64,000 nt of DNA from Mycoplasmopsis edwardii (GCF_900476105.1 NZ_LS991951.1:310001-374000), one strand, 5' to 3'; counted from the first letter of the stretch, positions 11,369-24,634 are shown. The notes: a model not told the origin generated them from the letters alone. Numbers and translations are program-made.

Positions 11369-11502
11369 AATTCCTCCTTAATAAAGTATATTCATAATAT
11401 TACCATATTTTCTTATCTTTTAAAGTTAAAAACACTTATCTAAGTGCAATTAAAGATAACAATGTTTAAGATATTAAAAAATTAATATATAATTAAATAA
11501 CT

Positions 11503-13884
11503 ATGTATAATCACAAAAAAGTTGAACAAAAATGACAAAAAATTTGAGAAGAAACTCACGCATTTAAAACTACAGATAACAAAGATAAAAAATTCTATGC
11601 TTTAGATATGTTTCCGTACCCTTCTGCATCAGGATTACATGTTGGGCACCCTGAAGGATATACAGCAACAGATATTGTTTCTAGATTTAAACGTTTAAAT
11701 GGATTTGATGTTTTACACCCAATTGGATGAGATGCATTTGGCCTACCTGCTGAGCAATATGCTTTAAAAACAGGTAACCATCCCGCTCCATTTACTCAAG
11801 CAAACATAAAAACATTTAAAAAACAATTAAAAAGTTTAGGTATGTCTTTTGATTGAGACAAAGAAGTAGATACAACTGATCCAAAGTTTTACAAATGAAC
11901 TCAATGAATTTTTAAAAAACTTTATGAACATGGATTAGCAGAAATAAAAGAAATTGATGTTAATTGATGTGAAGGTTTAGGGACTGTATTAGCTAATGAA
12001 GAAGTTATCACTGATGAAAATGGAAATAGAGTTAGTGAAAGAGGTAATTTCCCTGTTGTTAGAAAACCAATGAAACAATGAGTTCTTAAAATAACTGCTT
12101 ATGCTGAAAAATTATTAGAAGGACTTAAAGATGTTGAGTTTTCTGAATCATTAAAAACATTACAAGAAAATTGAATTGGTAAATCTGAAGGTCATGTAGT
12201 TAAATTCCAAATCGAAAATTCTGATAACTTTATTGAAGTATTTTCAACAAGAATTGATACATTATTTGGTGTAAGTTTCTTAGTTCTTGCTCCAGAGCAT
12301 GAATTATTATCAAATATTAAAAGTGATCAAAATCTTGTAGAGTTTTTAGAATACTCAAAAACCTTAAGTGATCGTGACCGTATTTCGAATAATAAAGAAA
12401 AAATTGGTACATATACAGGTGTAAATGTAATTCACCCAATTACTAAAAAAGTTTTACCAGTTTGAACTTCAAATTATGTTTTAAATACATATGGAACAGG
12501 TGCTATCATGGCTGTTCCTGCTGAAGATGAACGTGATAAAGACTTTGCCATAAGATACAATTTACCAATTTTAGAAATCATTAAAGATAACCAACTAATT
12601 AATTCTGGTGATTTCGATGGTTTAGAGCCCTCTAAAGCTAAAAAAGCTATTTATGAAGTTTTAGCCGATAAAGACCTTGCAAAAAGCGAAATATCATACA
12701 AAATTAGAGACTGAATTTTTTCAAGACAAAGATACTGAGGGGAGCCATTCCCGGTTTACTTTGATGAACAAGACAATATTTATATTGAAGAAAACATTGT
12801 TGAATTGCCTTACATGGAAAACATCAAACCTTCATCAACTGGTGAATCACCACTAGCTAATAATAAAGAATGATTATACTTTGAAAAAGATGGTAAAAGA
12901 TATAAAAGAGAAACTAACACTATGCCACAATGAGCAGGTAGTTCTTGATATTTCTTAGCTTACATCATTAAAAATGCTGATGGAACTTATTTAGATTTAG
13001 ATAGTAAAGAAGCATATCAAAGATTCCAAAAATGACTTCCTGTTGACTTATACATAGGAGGTCAAGAACATGCTGTTGGACACTTAATTTACTCAAGATT
13101 CTGACATAAATTTTTATACGATATTAATGTATTACCTGTTTCAGAGCCGTTTATCAAAGTAGTTAACCAAGGTATGATTTTAGGGCCTGATGGTCAAAAA
13201 ATGTCTAAGAGCCGTGGAAATGTAATTAACCCTGATGAAATTGTTGAAGAATATGGTGCTGATACATTAAGAGTTTATGAAATGTTTATGGGACCTTTAA
13301 CTGATACTAAAGAATGAAGTGTTGATTCAATTCGTGGAATTAGAAAATGATTAGATAGAGTTGAAGTTATTATTTCTAAATTTACAAACGATTCTAGTTT
13401 AATTGATCCTAACTTTAAAGATTCAGAATTTAACTCATTATGACAAAGCACAATTAAAGATTTTACAAACGCTATTGAAACACTTAAATTTAATATTGCA
13501 ATTAGTAAATTAATGGTCTTTATTAACGGGTTATACAAAGTTGAAAAATTATCATCAACTAAACCTTTAATTGACTTTGCAATTATGCTTTCTACACTAG
13601 CTCCACATCTTGCAGAAGAGTTATTGGAAGCGCTAAAAGAAAAACAAATTAAAGATCAAAGCTGACCTGTAGTTGATGAAAAATTAATACAAAATACAGT
13701 GATTAAACTTGTTGTGCAAGTTAATGGTAAGGTGCGTGCAGTTATTGAAAAAGAGGGTGACTTAAGCGAAGATGAAATCTTTGCATTAGCATTAGCTCAA
13801 CCAAATGTTCAAAAGTTTATTGATGGAAATGAAATTAAGCGTAAACAATACATTAAAGACAAAATAATTATCTTTAATGTTTAA
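11503..13884 (+). CDS. leuS: Leucyl-tRNA synthetase
   Basis: A 793-residue class Ia synthetase charging tRNA-Leu in the cytoplasm. The HIGH-type motif is LHVGHPEGY near residue 45 and the KMSKS loop is [13 protein letters not shown] near 565. The CP1 editing domain is present, with conserved [20 protein letters not shown] near 333, including the editing Asp, so it should hydrolyse mischarged tRNA. It is somewhat shorter than the typical bacterial enzyme (about 860 residues), as is common in mycoplasmas. The C-terminal anchor domain ends at VQNKFIDG-like sequence and [14 protein letters not shown]. Several TGA Trp codons are used, for example in the DWIFSRQRYW segment. A bidirectional terminator follows. 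No Shine-Dalgarno is obvious before the ATG. Confidence 0.97.
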
Positions 13885-13888
13885 TAAT

Positions 13889-13930
13889 GAATAAAAAATA
13901 ATTCCACTTACACGGAATTATTTTTTATTC
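13889..13930. terminator. Bidirectional terminator between leuS and mcrC
   Basis: Perfect 17-base arms (13889-13905 and 13914-13930) with A and T runs on both sides lie between the convergent leuS and mcrC genes. The right arm contains the mcrC stop codon. Confidence 0.8.
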
Positions 13931-15234
13931 AACAAAATTGCTATTTAGTGAATTTAGAATTTTTTTGATTTCATCAATTTCGTTATCTTTTGATAAATCA
14001 ATGAAGTGTGCTTCTAAAATGACTTTTTCATCTACTTCAGGATGCATATATTTTAAAGGAAATTCGTTTGCATTTGAACATGGGAAAAGCAAGACAACTT
14101 TTTCAGCATTATACTTAATTAAATATAAATACATTTGATAAATATCGTCTTTATGTATTTCATTTCTTTTAGAAACATTTTTTCACTTTGTATCTAAAAC
14201 AAAGACTGTTTTACTTTCGGTGTCAGTAATTACAATATCTGGTTTAAGAGTATAACTATTTTTGAATAATTTTTTACTCTTGTCTTGTAAACTAACTTTA
14301 AATTTATTTGTTTTAAAGGCCATTTTTTTGAATAAATTACCAATATAGTTTTCAAACAAGTCATCCATTTTAAAGAATAGAGCTTTTGTATTATTTTTAC
14401 CACTAAAATTAACAAAGCTTTGATTCTTTAAAAAATCATTGATCATTCAATAGTTTCTTTGTAATATAAATTTAATCTTGTAAAGATAATTTTCTTATAA
14501 TCTTTTTCGAAGTTTTTGGACACTTTAACATCTTTAAATATCTTGAGCAAAGTGTTTATATCATTTTTGTTAACAATGCTTGTAGTAATATTTTTTAGCT
14601 TTAATAAAGTGGCTTTTATGATCATGTTTTTAGGGTTATTTAAATCATACTCATCATAGCTAACAAAAAAACGTTTTGCTAAAGCATAGTTATTAATAAT
14701 ATGTTCTTTAAGCAGTAACTTGCCTTTTAAGAATGTCTCATTGGATTTTATTTCAATATAGTTACGCTTAATACCTTTTTTAATTATATCTTTAATTCCA
14801 TCTAAATATTTGCTGATGAATGTTTCGTAAATACTCATTTTTTCAGTCTTTTGACTAGATTTACTTAAAGAAATAGATTTAGAATCAATTACTTGATTAA
14901 GCATTTTTTCGAATATTAATTTAGCCTTATTATCATCAATATCATTATACCCATATAATTTTGGTAAGATTTCAATTCTTAAACCATTTTGAAGTTGAAC
15001 CATACCTACATAATTAAAGATTCTAACATTTTCACCACCAGTTTTATTGTATTCGATCCTCATAAAGTTTTTTAAATCAGGAAAGTGTTTATAATTATCA
15101 TCACTTTCAATATTTTTAACAAAGTCCTTAAAGCTTTCAAATAATTTATCACCATCATTACCTAAATTTTGAATAAAGAAATTTTTGGTTACTTTTTGAT
15201 GTTCAATAAGTTTGATTGTTTTATTTTTTATCAT
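13925..15234 (-). pseudogene. mcrC: McrC-like restriction subunit, frameshifted
   Basis: McrC is the nuclease subunit of the McrBC system, which cuts DNA with modified cytosines. Two overlapping frames together make a McrC of about 436 residues. The first (15234 down to about 14430) begins MIKNKTIKLIEHQ and holds the N-terminal McrC domain (NGLRIEILPKLYGY). The second (to 13925) holds the PD-D/EXK nuclease core, LKPDIVITD then VFVLDTKWK. The break is at a run of six A/T (14430-14435): adding one base gives the continuous reading ETIEWSMIFLKNQSF. The ATG at 15234 overlaps the mcrB stop by 14 bases; an upstream ATG at 15270 lacks a ribosome binding site. As written, the nuclease would be lost. 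Alternatives are phase variation, ribosomal slippage or a sequencing error. Confidence 0.8.
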
Positions 15235-17026
15235 AAATTTTTTGGTAGTTTCCTGGATTTTGTAATGCATTTATATTGATACTGTAGCTATATTCATTCA
15301 CGATATCAACATTATCATCATACATTGCAAGAGAGTCTTTATTAATTTTAGTTTTAGTAATAAAGTTATTGTCCTTGTTTTGGTTTTTATCACTATTAGA
15401 AAGTATTGTCATTATTTTTTCATAATCACCATAAAAAATCTCTTCTAAAAGTGGAATAATATTGTTTTCAAAAACAGAAACTAATTTTTGGAATTTTACA
15501 TCTTCGCTTTCATCAGAATTAATTAATTCGATAAAGTATGAATGACCAATAATTTGATCTTTTTCACTAAATGCTTCAATTCTTTTATTAATAATTTCTA
15601 ATAATTTACTTAAATCAATGTTTTTAATCTTTGAATTTTTAAGTATTTCATAATCAGGATGCTTTTCAATAAATTTAAAACGTCTCCTCATTGCAGTATC
15701 CATTGAAGTAATAGATTTATCTGCTGTGTTCATTGTACCGATAATATATAAGTTATTTGGGATATACATTTCTTCGCCAGAATGAGTTAACTTAATTTTA
15801 TTATCTTTACCTCTTTTTGACTCTTCAACAAGAGTGATAAGTTCCCCAAATATTTTTGAAATATTACCTCTATTTATTTCATCGATAATTAAAACATAAT
15901 TGTTATTTGGGTCCTGGATTGCTAGATCATTTATTTGCTTAAAAATACCAGGTTCTATTTCATATTTTGTTTCTCCACCATTTGTTTTAACTGTTAAACC
16001 TTCAATAAAATTTTCATATCCATATGCTTGGTTAAATGTTATTTTTCAAATATTTTCATCTTTTTTAGCTATTTCTTTAGCCTTTAAATTTGCTGCATAA
16101 GTTTTGCCTGTACCAGGCACACCATAATAAATTGTATTTAAGTGTTGAATTTGTTTAGCTTCTTTTTTGGTATTATTTGCATTTTGGTTTTGTTGTTTTT
16201 GTTTATTTTCCTTTTGATTTGCTGAAGATTCTTGTTTTTGTTGATTTTGCCTTCTTTTTGCTCTAGGGTCTTCAACTTTAATACCTTTTGAAATCTCGAA
16301 TAAACTTGTGAACGGAAGTTCTTGTTTTTCGATTTTTTCTTTAACAAATTTACAAATTTCAAAGTATTCACCAAAATCAATATTTTTGCTTTCACCATTT
16401 AGACCATCTGCATATTTTTTGATTCTCTTGTATATTTCATGGTTTAAACCAATTTTTTTGTTTAATAATTCTAATGCTCAATCATCGATTGCTAAGAATA
16501 TTTCGTCATTTATTCATGACAATCCAACTGTTATTTTAACTTTTTGAACTTTTATTTTATGTATTTTATCTAGTTGATTTTTTAAAGACTCAATTAAAAT
16601 TTGGTCGTCATTTGAATAACTTAAATTAATAGCAATTTCGAATGTGTCTCATAAATCATTGATTCATTTAGTTTTTTCATTTTTTCCTGCTGAAAAGAAT
16701 TTTTTACCTCTTCGATTTCACTCTCTTATAGGTATTATTTTATTCAAATTAGAAAGTGAATTTTTTTGAATCATGAATTCATCTCTAACTTTTTTAAGCA
16801 TTTGGTCAAAATCATTAGTTTCATAAATTCTTCCAAACAAGTGAGAAAGTCAAGTAAATGGATCAATATCATCAAATTGGCTTTTTTTAATTAATCCAAT
16901 TTTCATTGATTTAGAAATTAAATCAGAACGGTTATTTTTGTATGTTAATATTTTCGAACATAACTCTGACATAAAAATTTTAGCCATATCTTTATCTTTT
17001 TTATTTAATAAAAATTTTGATTTCAT
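15221..17026 (-). CDS. mcrB: McrB-like AAA+ GTPase of modification-dependent restriction
   Basis: A 601-residue motor and DNA-recognition subunit that forms rings and powers the McrC nuclease. It starts at 17026 behind AAAAAAGGAGATTT. The N-terminal 300 residues are not recognisable as a known methyl-binding fold and probably give specificity. A Gln/Asn/Lys-rich linker follows (about 265-295). The AAA+ core has Walker A GVPGTGKT near residue 300, Walker B VLIIDEINRGN near 380, the McrB signature YIIGTMNTADKS near 430, and the arginine finger AMRRRFKF. The frame needs several TGA Trp codons. It overlaps mcrC by 14 bases, so the two are co-translated. The gene itself is intact, but its partner is frameshifted. 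Confidence 0.92.
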
Positions 17027-17130
17027 AAATCTCCTTTTTTATTATTCTATAATAAAAAAATAAGAAAGTTAAAAAATACAGTTTTCTTGTACTATAATGT
17101 GGATACTTTTTCATATTTGTTATTTTTAAA

Positions 17131-17162
17131 AAAATAACAACCGTTTAATAACGATTGTTATC
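17131..17162 (-). terminator. Terminator after the 1652-residue DUF31 lipoprotein
   Basis: ATAACAATCGTT and AACGGTTGTTAT (minus-strand reading) form a stem with a TATT-type loop followed by a run of T, a few bases after the stop codon at 17169. Confidence 0.65.
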
Positions 17163-17168
17163 AATATT

Positions 17169-20100
17169 TTATTTGTTTTTAGTTTCTTTCATGAATCAAG
17201 GAAGTGCAAATGCATTTGGATCATGTGCATTAGCTCTAATCATCATTGAACCAAGTGATCTATTATTTTTAAGTGTTAAAGGATCTTCATTATCTCAGTT
17301 GATACCAAAGTAATTGTATTCTTCAGTATCATAGTTTCTACCGTATAGTTCACTTCCTAAGTGTCCACCATATAGTGTAGAAGCATATTGATCTGGTCCG
17401 ATAAAGAACCCAGAACCTGAGTTCCCACCTGTTATACGAACAAATAAATAATCATTTTGAACTGAAATTATTGTAGTTTTTTCATTTGATTTAGCTCTAT
17501 GGTTAATATAACCTGTTTGATCTCCTAAAGGATAACCAATATGAACTATATCTTTAATATGTGGTCCAGGGATGTATGAATATTGTGATGCTTTTCAATT
17601 AAATTCCAATTCTGGTAAATTAAATCAATTTAATAAATGTTTTGCAACATGCATCATTCCACGCTCTCTAAGAGCCTTGATAATAGGATTAACATCTCAA
17701 ATAACAACAGTTAAGTCTGCATCAATTGTTTTAGTTCCTGTGTATTTATCAAGTTGTTTTCTAGCTGTTCAAATAACTCTTGTAGAAACCTTGAAACCAG
17801 GGTCTTTAACATTATCACTAACATAACTTACACCTCAACCATTAATATCAGTTGTTGGTCCTGAAATTATGTTGTTTCTAACATGTTCGAAAGGTACAGT
17901 TAAATATAATTTTAAATTTCTATCTGGTGTATTTACATATTCTTTTAAAAAGTTTACACCACTATAGTCTTCTCAATTATTAATTCTGTCATCTTGACCT
18001 TGAACATGATGGTTTGTAAGAATGTAGAATCTTCCGTCTTTAGGGTCTGAACTAACTTTCCCGATCATGGTTGCTGTACCTTGAGTATATCTCATTGTTC
18101 TATTTCAAACACTATTAATGTAATTGTTAGTTCTGTGTTGTTTAAATCTAATGTGATCAAGATTCATCTTAAATCCATCGTTAAGTTTAAAGCTTACGTT
18201 TTGGTTTGGGTTATATACTTCTTTATTCATTAAATCATCAATGTTATTTGAGAATAAAATCGGTTGATTTAATTGGTTGTAATCAACATCGTTGTAATCA
18301 AATCTATTTGTTTTAAGACCAAAGTTTTCTTGCTCGATATTATTTGTGTATTCAACACTTACTTTTACCCCTCCTGGAAGCATTACAAATGATTTATCTT
18401 CTTCAAATACAGCATTTGCTTCTTTGAATTTAACACTATCAGGTTGAGCTAAAACAATTTTTTGAGTTTTACTTACTAAAACTAATGAAACTTGGATACC
18501 TTTGTTTTCATCTCATGTAAAGATTGCTCTAACTTTAATTGCAGGAACATTTTGATTTTTAACTACTGTCGCAGGAATTAAATAATCTTGAACTAATGTG
18601 CCTTCATTTAATAATTTATCAAAATCAATCTGAAAGTTCATTCCATCTGTATTTGCATTAATACGATCGTTTTTTCTAAAGTCATTTACAAATCTATATC
18701 CATAAATGTGTAAGTTAACTTTTCTATTTTTAGAGTTACTTAATAAAGTTTTTTCAAGGTATTTTTTATTTAACATTCATGTTGCAATGTTTTGTTCATA
18801 ATTAATTTTTCATGTTAAATCACTTCAATATGGCTCTAGAACCCTTTTTCTATAAATGTTGTTTGAATCTTGAACTATTGTTTCTAAGTTTGAGCCTTCA
18901 AAGTTAAGGTCTTGGTTTGGAGAGTTATCTTCAGAACTAGCAGGAGCAAAACCTGAAATCTTAAATCATGTTCTTGATTTAATTTCAACTTTTGTATGAA
19001 CTACTTCATTGTTTTTTAAATCATGTACATATTTAAATGTTCCAAATCTTATATATGCTGAATCATTATTAATTCTTTTAACTTCAACAATTTTAAAATC
19101 ACTTTTACTTAATTTAAAGTTATTGTGTTTTAAATATCCATCATCAGAATTGATTGTTATCGCTTGATTTAAGGCATCAAGATCATTTGAAAACTCTTTT
19201 GCTGATTTAGAAGCCAATAATGATTTATTGATTGATAAATCACTTAAATTAATGTTGTTTAAAATTATTTCTGGATAAAGATTTTGCTCATAATCATTAA
19301 TGATGTTAATTAAAGTAAATGTTTTATCAAGTTTGTATCTTATTTTATTATTATTCTTATTAATAAATCCTAGTTTAAAACTTAATCCTCTTTTGCCTAC
19401 TCTTTGAAAATCAAATCCATATACATAGTAGTTATCTATGATTTTCTTTATAACTTGCGCATCATTTACGATTTCGATATTTTTTGTGTATAAACCTGCA
19501 TTAAATGGAAGAAATTCACTATTATCAAGGTTTTCACCTTGTCTGTTTTTTGCTGCTTCTAGACTGAAAAAGTATGGGAATTTATTAAATGCTTCTTGTT
19601 CAAAGAAATCATCTAAGTTTAATGATCTATATTTAATGGCTTTTTCAGCATCATATGTTTTTCCATTTGCAAGTCTATGATTAATGTTTGCTTCAGTGAT
19701 TGAATTAAACATAGTGATGTCTGCTTCTGGAACTACAGCATTGTCGATTTTTTCAAAATCTTGAGCTGTATAAAATTTTGAATTTAATGGCGCTATATCT
19801 TCAAAATTTTGTTTTCTAAAATGGAATACTAATTTATGTTTTTTGTATAAATAATTTGGGCCTGGTAAAGGAGCGATTTTTCCATTTTCTTTATATCATA
19901 ATGTTAATCATGCATACCCATCTTTATTTGAGTGATGATGAATTCCTCTGATGTAAATTTCATATTTACCAAATCTTGGTAATACATATTCATTGTTGAA
20001 TGCTTCTATAGCGTTACCCGCTAAATAGTAGCTATGGTTTTTAGTAGCGCCTTCTTTAAATTTTAATTGTGATAAAAATAGTTCTGGTCCCCCGTTAATG

Positions 20101-22127
20101 ATGCTTAGAATTTTATTTAAATCTCTTTCGTCGACTGCTTCTTGTTTAGGTTTTGAAGCACTTCTAAAAGTGATATTTTGAGCAGTAGAAACTTCTAATT
20201 CTTTAACTATTTGATCACCAAATGTAATTTGAATTGTGGCCTTAACTTTTTCGCCTTCAACCTTAAGTGAATCTTTAATTTTGTAGCCAAAAAACTTACC
20301 TATACCATTTAATTTTGAATTTAAAATAGCATTTATTTGGTCTGTATTTAACTGATTTACTTCATCAGTAGTTAAAACATTTAATTCATCGTAATTAACT
20401 TCAAATATTTCATCTAAGTTTGCAATTGTTAATGAATCAATCACAGTATTTAAATTATTTTCAGCTTTGAATCCATTAATTTCTTTTGTTAGAGTTTTCT
20501 TAATTTGTGGGTTTGTTTTTAGGGTTGCTTCGATTGTTAAGTTTAAGATATTTTTATCACTATCCTTTAATTTAATATCTTTAACTTCATAATCGATAAG
20601 ATCTGTATCACCATCGTTTAAATACATTTTGCTATTTGATTTGTTAATAGAAGCAGAATATAAGTAATTATCTAACTCGAAGTGTTGTAAGTTGTTTTTA
20701 AGGTTATATGTAAGGTTTTTTGTTGCTTCAGCATCAAATAATGATTGTAACGTATCATTGTTTGCTTGAATGTTTTGATCATTAGATTCTAATTCACTTA
20801 ATTTAGTTAATAAAGCATTTAATTCGTTAGTTTTTTGAGTAAGGTTTGATAAGTCAATTGTTTCTAGTGCGCCATTTTTGAATAATTTATCATATTCAAT
20901 TTTAGTTTTATAAAATTCAAATTGCGTTTGTGCTTTAACTTGATTTGAATTAACCTTAGCTTTTAATTGTGAATACTTTTCATTTAATGCATTATATTTT
21001 TCTTCTAATACATCTAATTCAGATTTGTATTGATCTAGTTCAGTTTTAGAACTCAATGTAAATAAATAGCTTTTAAAGTTATTTAGATTTTCGCCAAAAA
21101 TTGGATTGTACTTACTATCATCTTTTAAAGCCATGACTTTGTTTTTAATATTATTTGAAGCATTTCTTAATTCTTTTTCAATTTCATTTAATTGGTAATT
21201 TGTTTTTGCTTCATTTAGTTTATTTAATAATGTTTGTTTTTCTTCTTCGCTTAAGTTGTCATTAGAGTTAATTGAATTTTTTAATGCACTTTTTTGAGCT
21301 TTTACAGAAGTAGAAACTAGATTGTTAGCTTCAATTTTGTCCGAAATTGCAGTAGTTAATGCTGATAATTTGTTTAATAATGATTGTAAGTCAGAAGTTG
21401 TTTTTAATTCTTCTTTTAAGTCGTTGAATTTACTTATTTCAGTTACAAAAACTTCGCTGTTATTAAATTCCGCTAAAATTCCTGCGATACTTTTAAGCTT
21501 ATTATCAATAGCAATGATGTCTTGTGTTGTTTTTTCTTTTTGATTATTGATGTTTGAAAAATTATTTGATATATATTCTTTAAATAAAACAGAACTAATA
21601 CCTAGATTATTAATGTTTTGTACAAAATCAATAAATGATGATTCGATATTTTTTAAAAATTCATTTGCTTTTAACAATTCATTATATGTCTTTTGAATAC
21701 CGCTTACTAAACTTGCATTAATGCTATTAAAGTCTAAATTATTTGAGTTTACAATTTTGTCATATTCTTTTAATTTATTTGAAATTTCTTCTTTATTAAA
21801 CGGTGTCTCGATATTTTTGATACTTATCTTTTTGGTTTCAAGTTCATAGATTTTTTTGTAATTATTTAAAAATTCCATCAAGCTTTGGTTGAAAACTTTT
21901 GAATCAAATTCATTATCAAAATATTCTGATAAAACTGTCTCTTTAATGTTGTTGAAGATTGGTTCATTGTGATCAAAGAATTTTTCAATTTCTTGATATT
22001 CCTTACTTGTTTTCTTTTTATCTTCAACCACTTTTTCTTCAGGTTTTGAACATGAGCAAGAGGTTATTAAACCTAATGTTGATAAAGCCGAGATTGCAAA
22101 TAAACTTCTTTTTAATTTTTTACTCAT
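17169..22127 (-). CDS. Giant DUF31 serine protease lipoprotein with coiled-coil and lipoprotein-17-like repeats
   Basis: A 1652-residue surface protein. Residues 1-26 are a lipoprotein signal peptide (lipobox ITSC). About 40-490 is a predicted coiled-coil region rich in Lys, Glu, Leu and Asn, reminiscent of FIVAR-like repeats. About 490-660 resembles the repeated variable surface lipoprotein domain (lipoprotein 17 type). The last 330 residues are a DUF31 trypsin-like protease with His1374 in LTNHHVQ, Asp1471 in DADLTVVIWD and Ser1570 in GGNSGSGF. It is twice the length of a classical MIP, so the N-terminal arm may reach or hold the substrate. It begins five bases after the preceding lipoprotein gene ends, and the two form an operon. 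No MIB gene is adjacent. Whether it cuts immunoglobulin or another host protein is unknown. Confidence 0.85.
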
Positions 22128-22131
22128 TTTA

Positions 22132-23370
22132 TTAGTTTTCCTTTTTTAATGTAATTGTGTAAATTTCTTTTGAATTTAAGTCATTAATAGCAATTAATTT
22201 GTAAATTTTCTTATTTTCATTTTTGAAAATTAGTTCTTTTTGAACTTTTGATGCATTATGATCAAAAGTCATTTCTTGATCTAAATTTGAAACTGTAAAA
22301 GTTTCTTCATTTGAGTTTAGTCTAAAGCTTTGGTCTCCAACTCTAATGCTATTAATTCTATTATTAAAATTAATTTCATTATTTGTCTCATCACTAGAGT
22401 AAGGACCAAATCATTTAATATCAGTTAAAGCAATACCTAAATCTTGATTATTTTCATTTTTAGCAGCTTTTCAAGTAAAACTAATTCATTTAGTTTTTGT
22501 AGTATTAAAATTAATTGTAAATGTTTTTGACGATCCAGCCCATTCGTGGTGATTGCCTAATGGCCCAAAATCATTTTGAAAAACTTTATCTTGATCTTTT
22601 ACTTCAATTCAGTTTTCGCCATCATTTGAATATTTAATTCTAATTTCTGATGGTGTAGTATTGTTACTTATTTCTGCTCATCCAGGTTTTGCAAAAACAA
22701 ATTTTATAGAACTAACATTTACAAAACTTTCTGAGTTAAATACAATAATATTGTTTTGAGGTTTATTGAATACAGGTCAGTTGTTTCAATTTGATGAAAT
22801 ACTTTCTGATGATTCTGTTCTATCTACAAGCTTTCTGATATCAGAGTTTCTTCAATTTCCGTCTTTTGTACTTTTTGCAATATTAAGTTGTAATTTATCA
22901 TCAAGTAATGATAATTCGGATTTACTAAAATTTTCACTTTTAGATGTTTTTAAAGTTATTTTTGCTTTTTTATCAACAAATCCTTCAACTCTACCAAAAA
23001 TTTCTAAATCATTACTTGCATTAATTGAATCATTAATTTCCCATGTAACTTGTTTCATTTCTGAATAACCATTTTTATCGAAAGTCAAAACTTCTGTTGG
23101 TAAATTGCTTGATGTGATTTTGCTTCCTTCTTCAAATTTTAAAACATCATAACTAATAAAGTCATTAAGTTTATTAAATTCAACTGAAATGTTATCAGAA
23201 GTTTGATTATTCAACTTGTTTATAAAGCTTTCGTTTGGACTATATTTATCTTCTCTAGCAATTTTTTTATTTTCTTCAACTTTCGGTTGTTCTTGTTGAG
23301 AACATGAAATTATTGTTGTTGGTATAAAAGTTAATGGTAACAATGTTAGTATTAGTTTTTTTCTTTTCAT
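22132..23370 (-). CDS. Lipoprotein with a discoidin-like (F5/8 C-type) region
   Basis: A 412-residue lipoprotein; the signal peptide ends in the lipobox ISCS near residue 23. A region at about 180-330 (NNIIVFNSESFVNVSSIKFV, then IRIKYSNDGENWIEV, then KWISFTWKAA) has the beta-sandwich pattern of F5/8 type C or galactose-binding-like domains, which often bind carbohydrate or host-cell surfaces; the fold is inferred from pattern only. The C-terminal part resembles another beta-rich repeat. Its stop lies four bases before the start of the giant DUF31 protease, so it may supply substrate binding for that protease as MIB does for MIP. The start at 23370 has GAGG upstream. Binding partner unknown. 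Confidence 0.75.
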
Positions 23371-23485
23371 AAAACCTCATTTTCATATTATTTTTAATAA
23401 TATGAAATTATACCAAATAAGTTTTTAAACAAATTATTTCTATCATTCTTTGTATTGCTTGTGTAAGTTAAAAAAATATTAAATA

Positions 23486-23511
23486 AAAAAGCAGATTTAC
23501 TGCCTTTTTTG
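23486..23511 (-). terminator. Terminator after small membrane protein gene
   Basis: On the minus strand GGCAGTAAATCTGC forms a stem-loop followed by six T, 17 bases after the stop codon at 23528. Confidence 0.7.
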
Positions 23512-23527
23512 AAATATTAATTAGTTT

Positions 23528-23968
23528 TTATTTTTTAATTAATTTGTTTAATTTGATGATTGATACAACATAAATTACAGCTGCAAATACAAATAAAATA
23601 AGAGCAACGATTCATGTGTATCATGTAACTAAACTTAATGCTGTAGTTACAAGTGTGAAGATAGCGACGAAAACTCAAGCTGTGTAAATTGAATTTAATT
23701 CTCTACCTTCTTTGAATTCTTTAATAAATTTGTTCATTTTCACTAATGTAACAACTGCGATAATGAATAAGAATAATGATGTAAATGCAGCAAATAATAC
23801 TGCAAAAACAATATCCATACTGTTATTTGTGTACTCGTGAGCTTTTTTGTAGAATTCTTCAAATCCTGGTTGGATGATAAGTAAGCTAAGTAATGATAAG
23901 AATGGAATGAATAAAACTACTAAGCTTGCAATTGATTGCTTTCTGAACAATCTTAATTTTTGCATCAT
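23528..23968 (-). CDS. Small four-helix membrane protein
   Basis: A 146-residue hydrophobic protein starting at tandem ATGs (23968 or 23965) behind AAAGAGG. Four membrane helices are apparent: residues about 14-33, 50-75, 98-118 and 120-138, with a short charged segment, KMNKFIKEFKEGRELN, between the second and third and a Lys-rich C-terminus. It has its own terminator, so it is a single-gene unit. No family was recognised. The two TM-pair pattern could reflect a duplicated hairpin, but the pairs are not alike enough to say. Function unknown. Confidence 0.75.
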
Positions 23969-24520
23969 AATATACCTCTTTGTTATATTTTTTTCAAAAT
24001 AAATTTAGTTATTTTTAATGTAAGTTTTGTTACCTCTTAATTTTACAAAAAAAATTAATAAGTTTTATAAAAAAGTTATGCATTTTATTTCATGTATTTT
24101 TTTACTAATATGCGTTAATAGTACGTATAGAAGTGAAAAAAATCAAATGATTCAAAAATTACATTTTATATTAATTAAAAAACAAAATTTAAATAAATTT
24201 ATATAAAAACGTAATCAGATACACTGGAATATTTTTGTTTAATTTACATATATTTATATAAATCAAATAAATTTTGTGCTTTAAATTTCCTCAAAAAACA
24301 AAAAATACACTTTGAAAAATATATAAATTTATTTATATATTTTTTTAAATTATAAAAGTAAAAATCCCGCTTTACATTTTTGTCAATCAAAAAAATGAAT
24401 GAAAGAAGCAAATACATTCTTTTTTACCTATAAATAAGGGCTTTTTAGAACTTTTTCCATATTTCTACAAATTTACTTTTATATATAAAAGTGATATAGT
24501 ATTAAATTGAAAAAATAAAA

Positions 24521-24634
24521 ATGAGTAAAAAAACATGAAGTAAAGTACTTGGTGTAGCATTAGCTGGATCTACATTATTACTTTCAACAAGTATTGCTAC
24601 ATGAGTCCTAGCTAAAATAGGGATAATAGTATAA
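24521..24634 (+). pseudogene. Relic of an exported protein: signal peptide with early stop
   Basis: ATG at 24521 opens a 37-residue frame, MSKKTWSKVLGVALAGSTLL followed by a short tail, ending at TAA (24632-24634). It has the charge-then-hydrophobic pattern of a secretion signal. The same frame continues beyond the stop for 17 more codons (KYEDTLKLADQLNKLMK) to a second TAA at 24688, which suggests a truncated surface protein gene rather than a functional peptide. No lipobox is seen. A TATAGT box lies about 28 bases upstream. Confidence 0.35.

Noticed and set aside
15235..15270. Upstream ATG for mcrC
   Set aside because: No ribosome binding site and a longer overlap with mcrB; the ATG at 15234 is better supported.
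16138..16398. 86-residue Lys-rich frame on the minus strand
   Set aside because: It is a shadow in another frame of the Gln/Asn/Lys-rich linker of mcrB.
24041..24370. AT-rich region as a replication origin
   Set aside because: No cluster of DnaA boxes and no dnaA or dnaN gene nearby.
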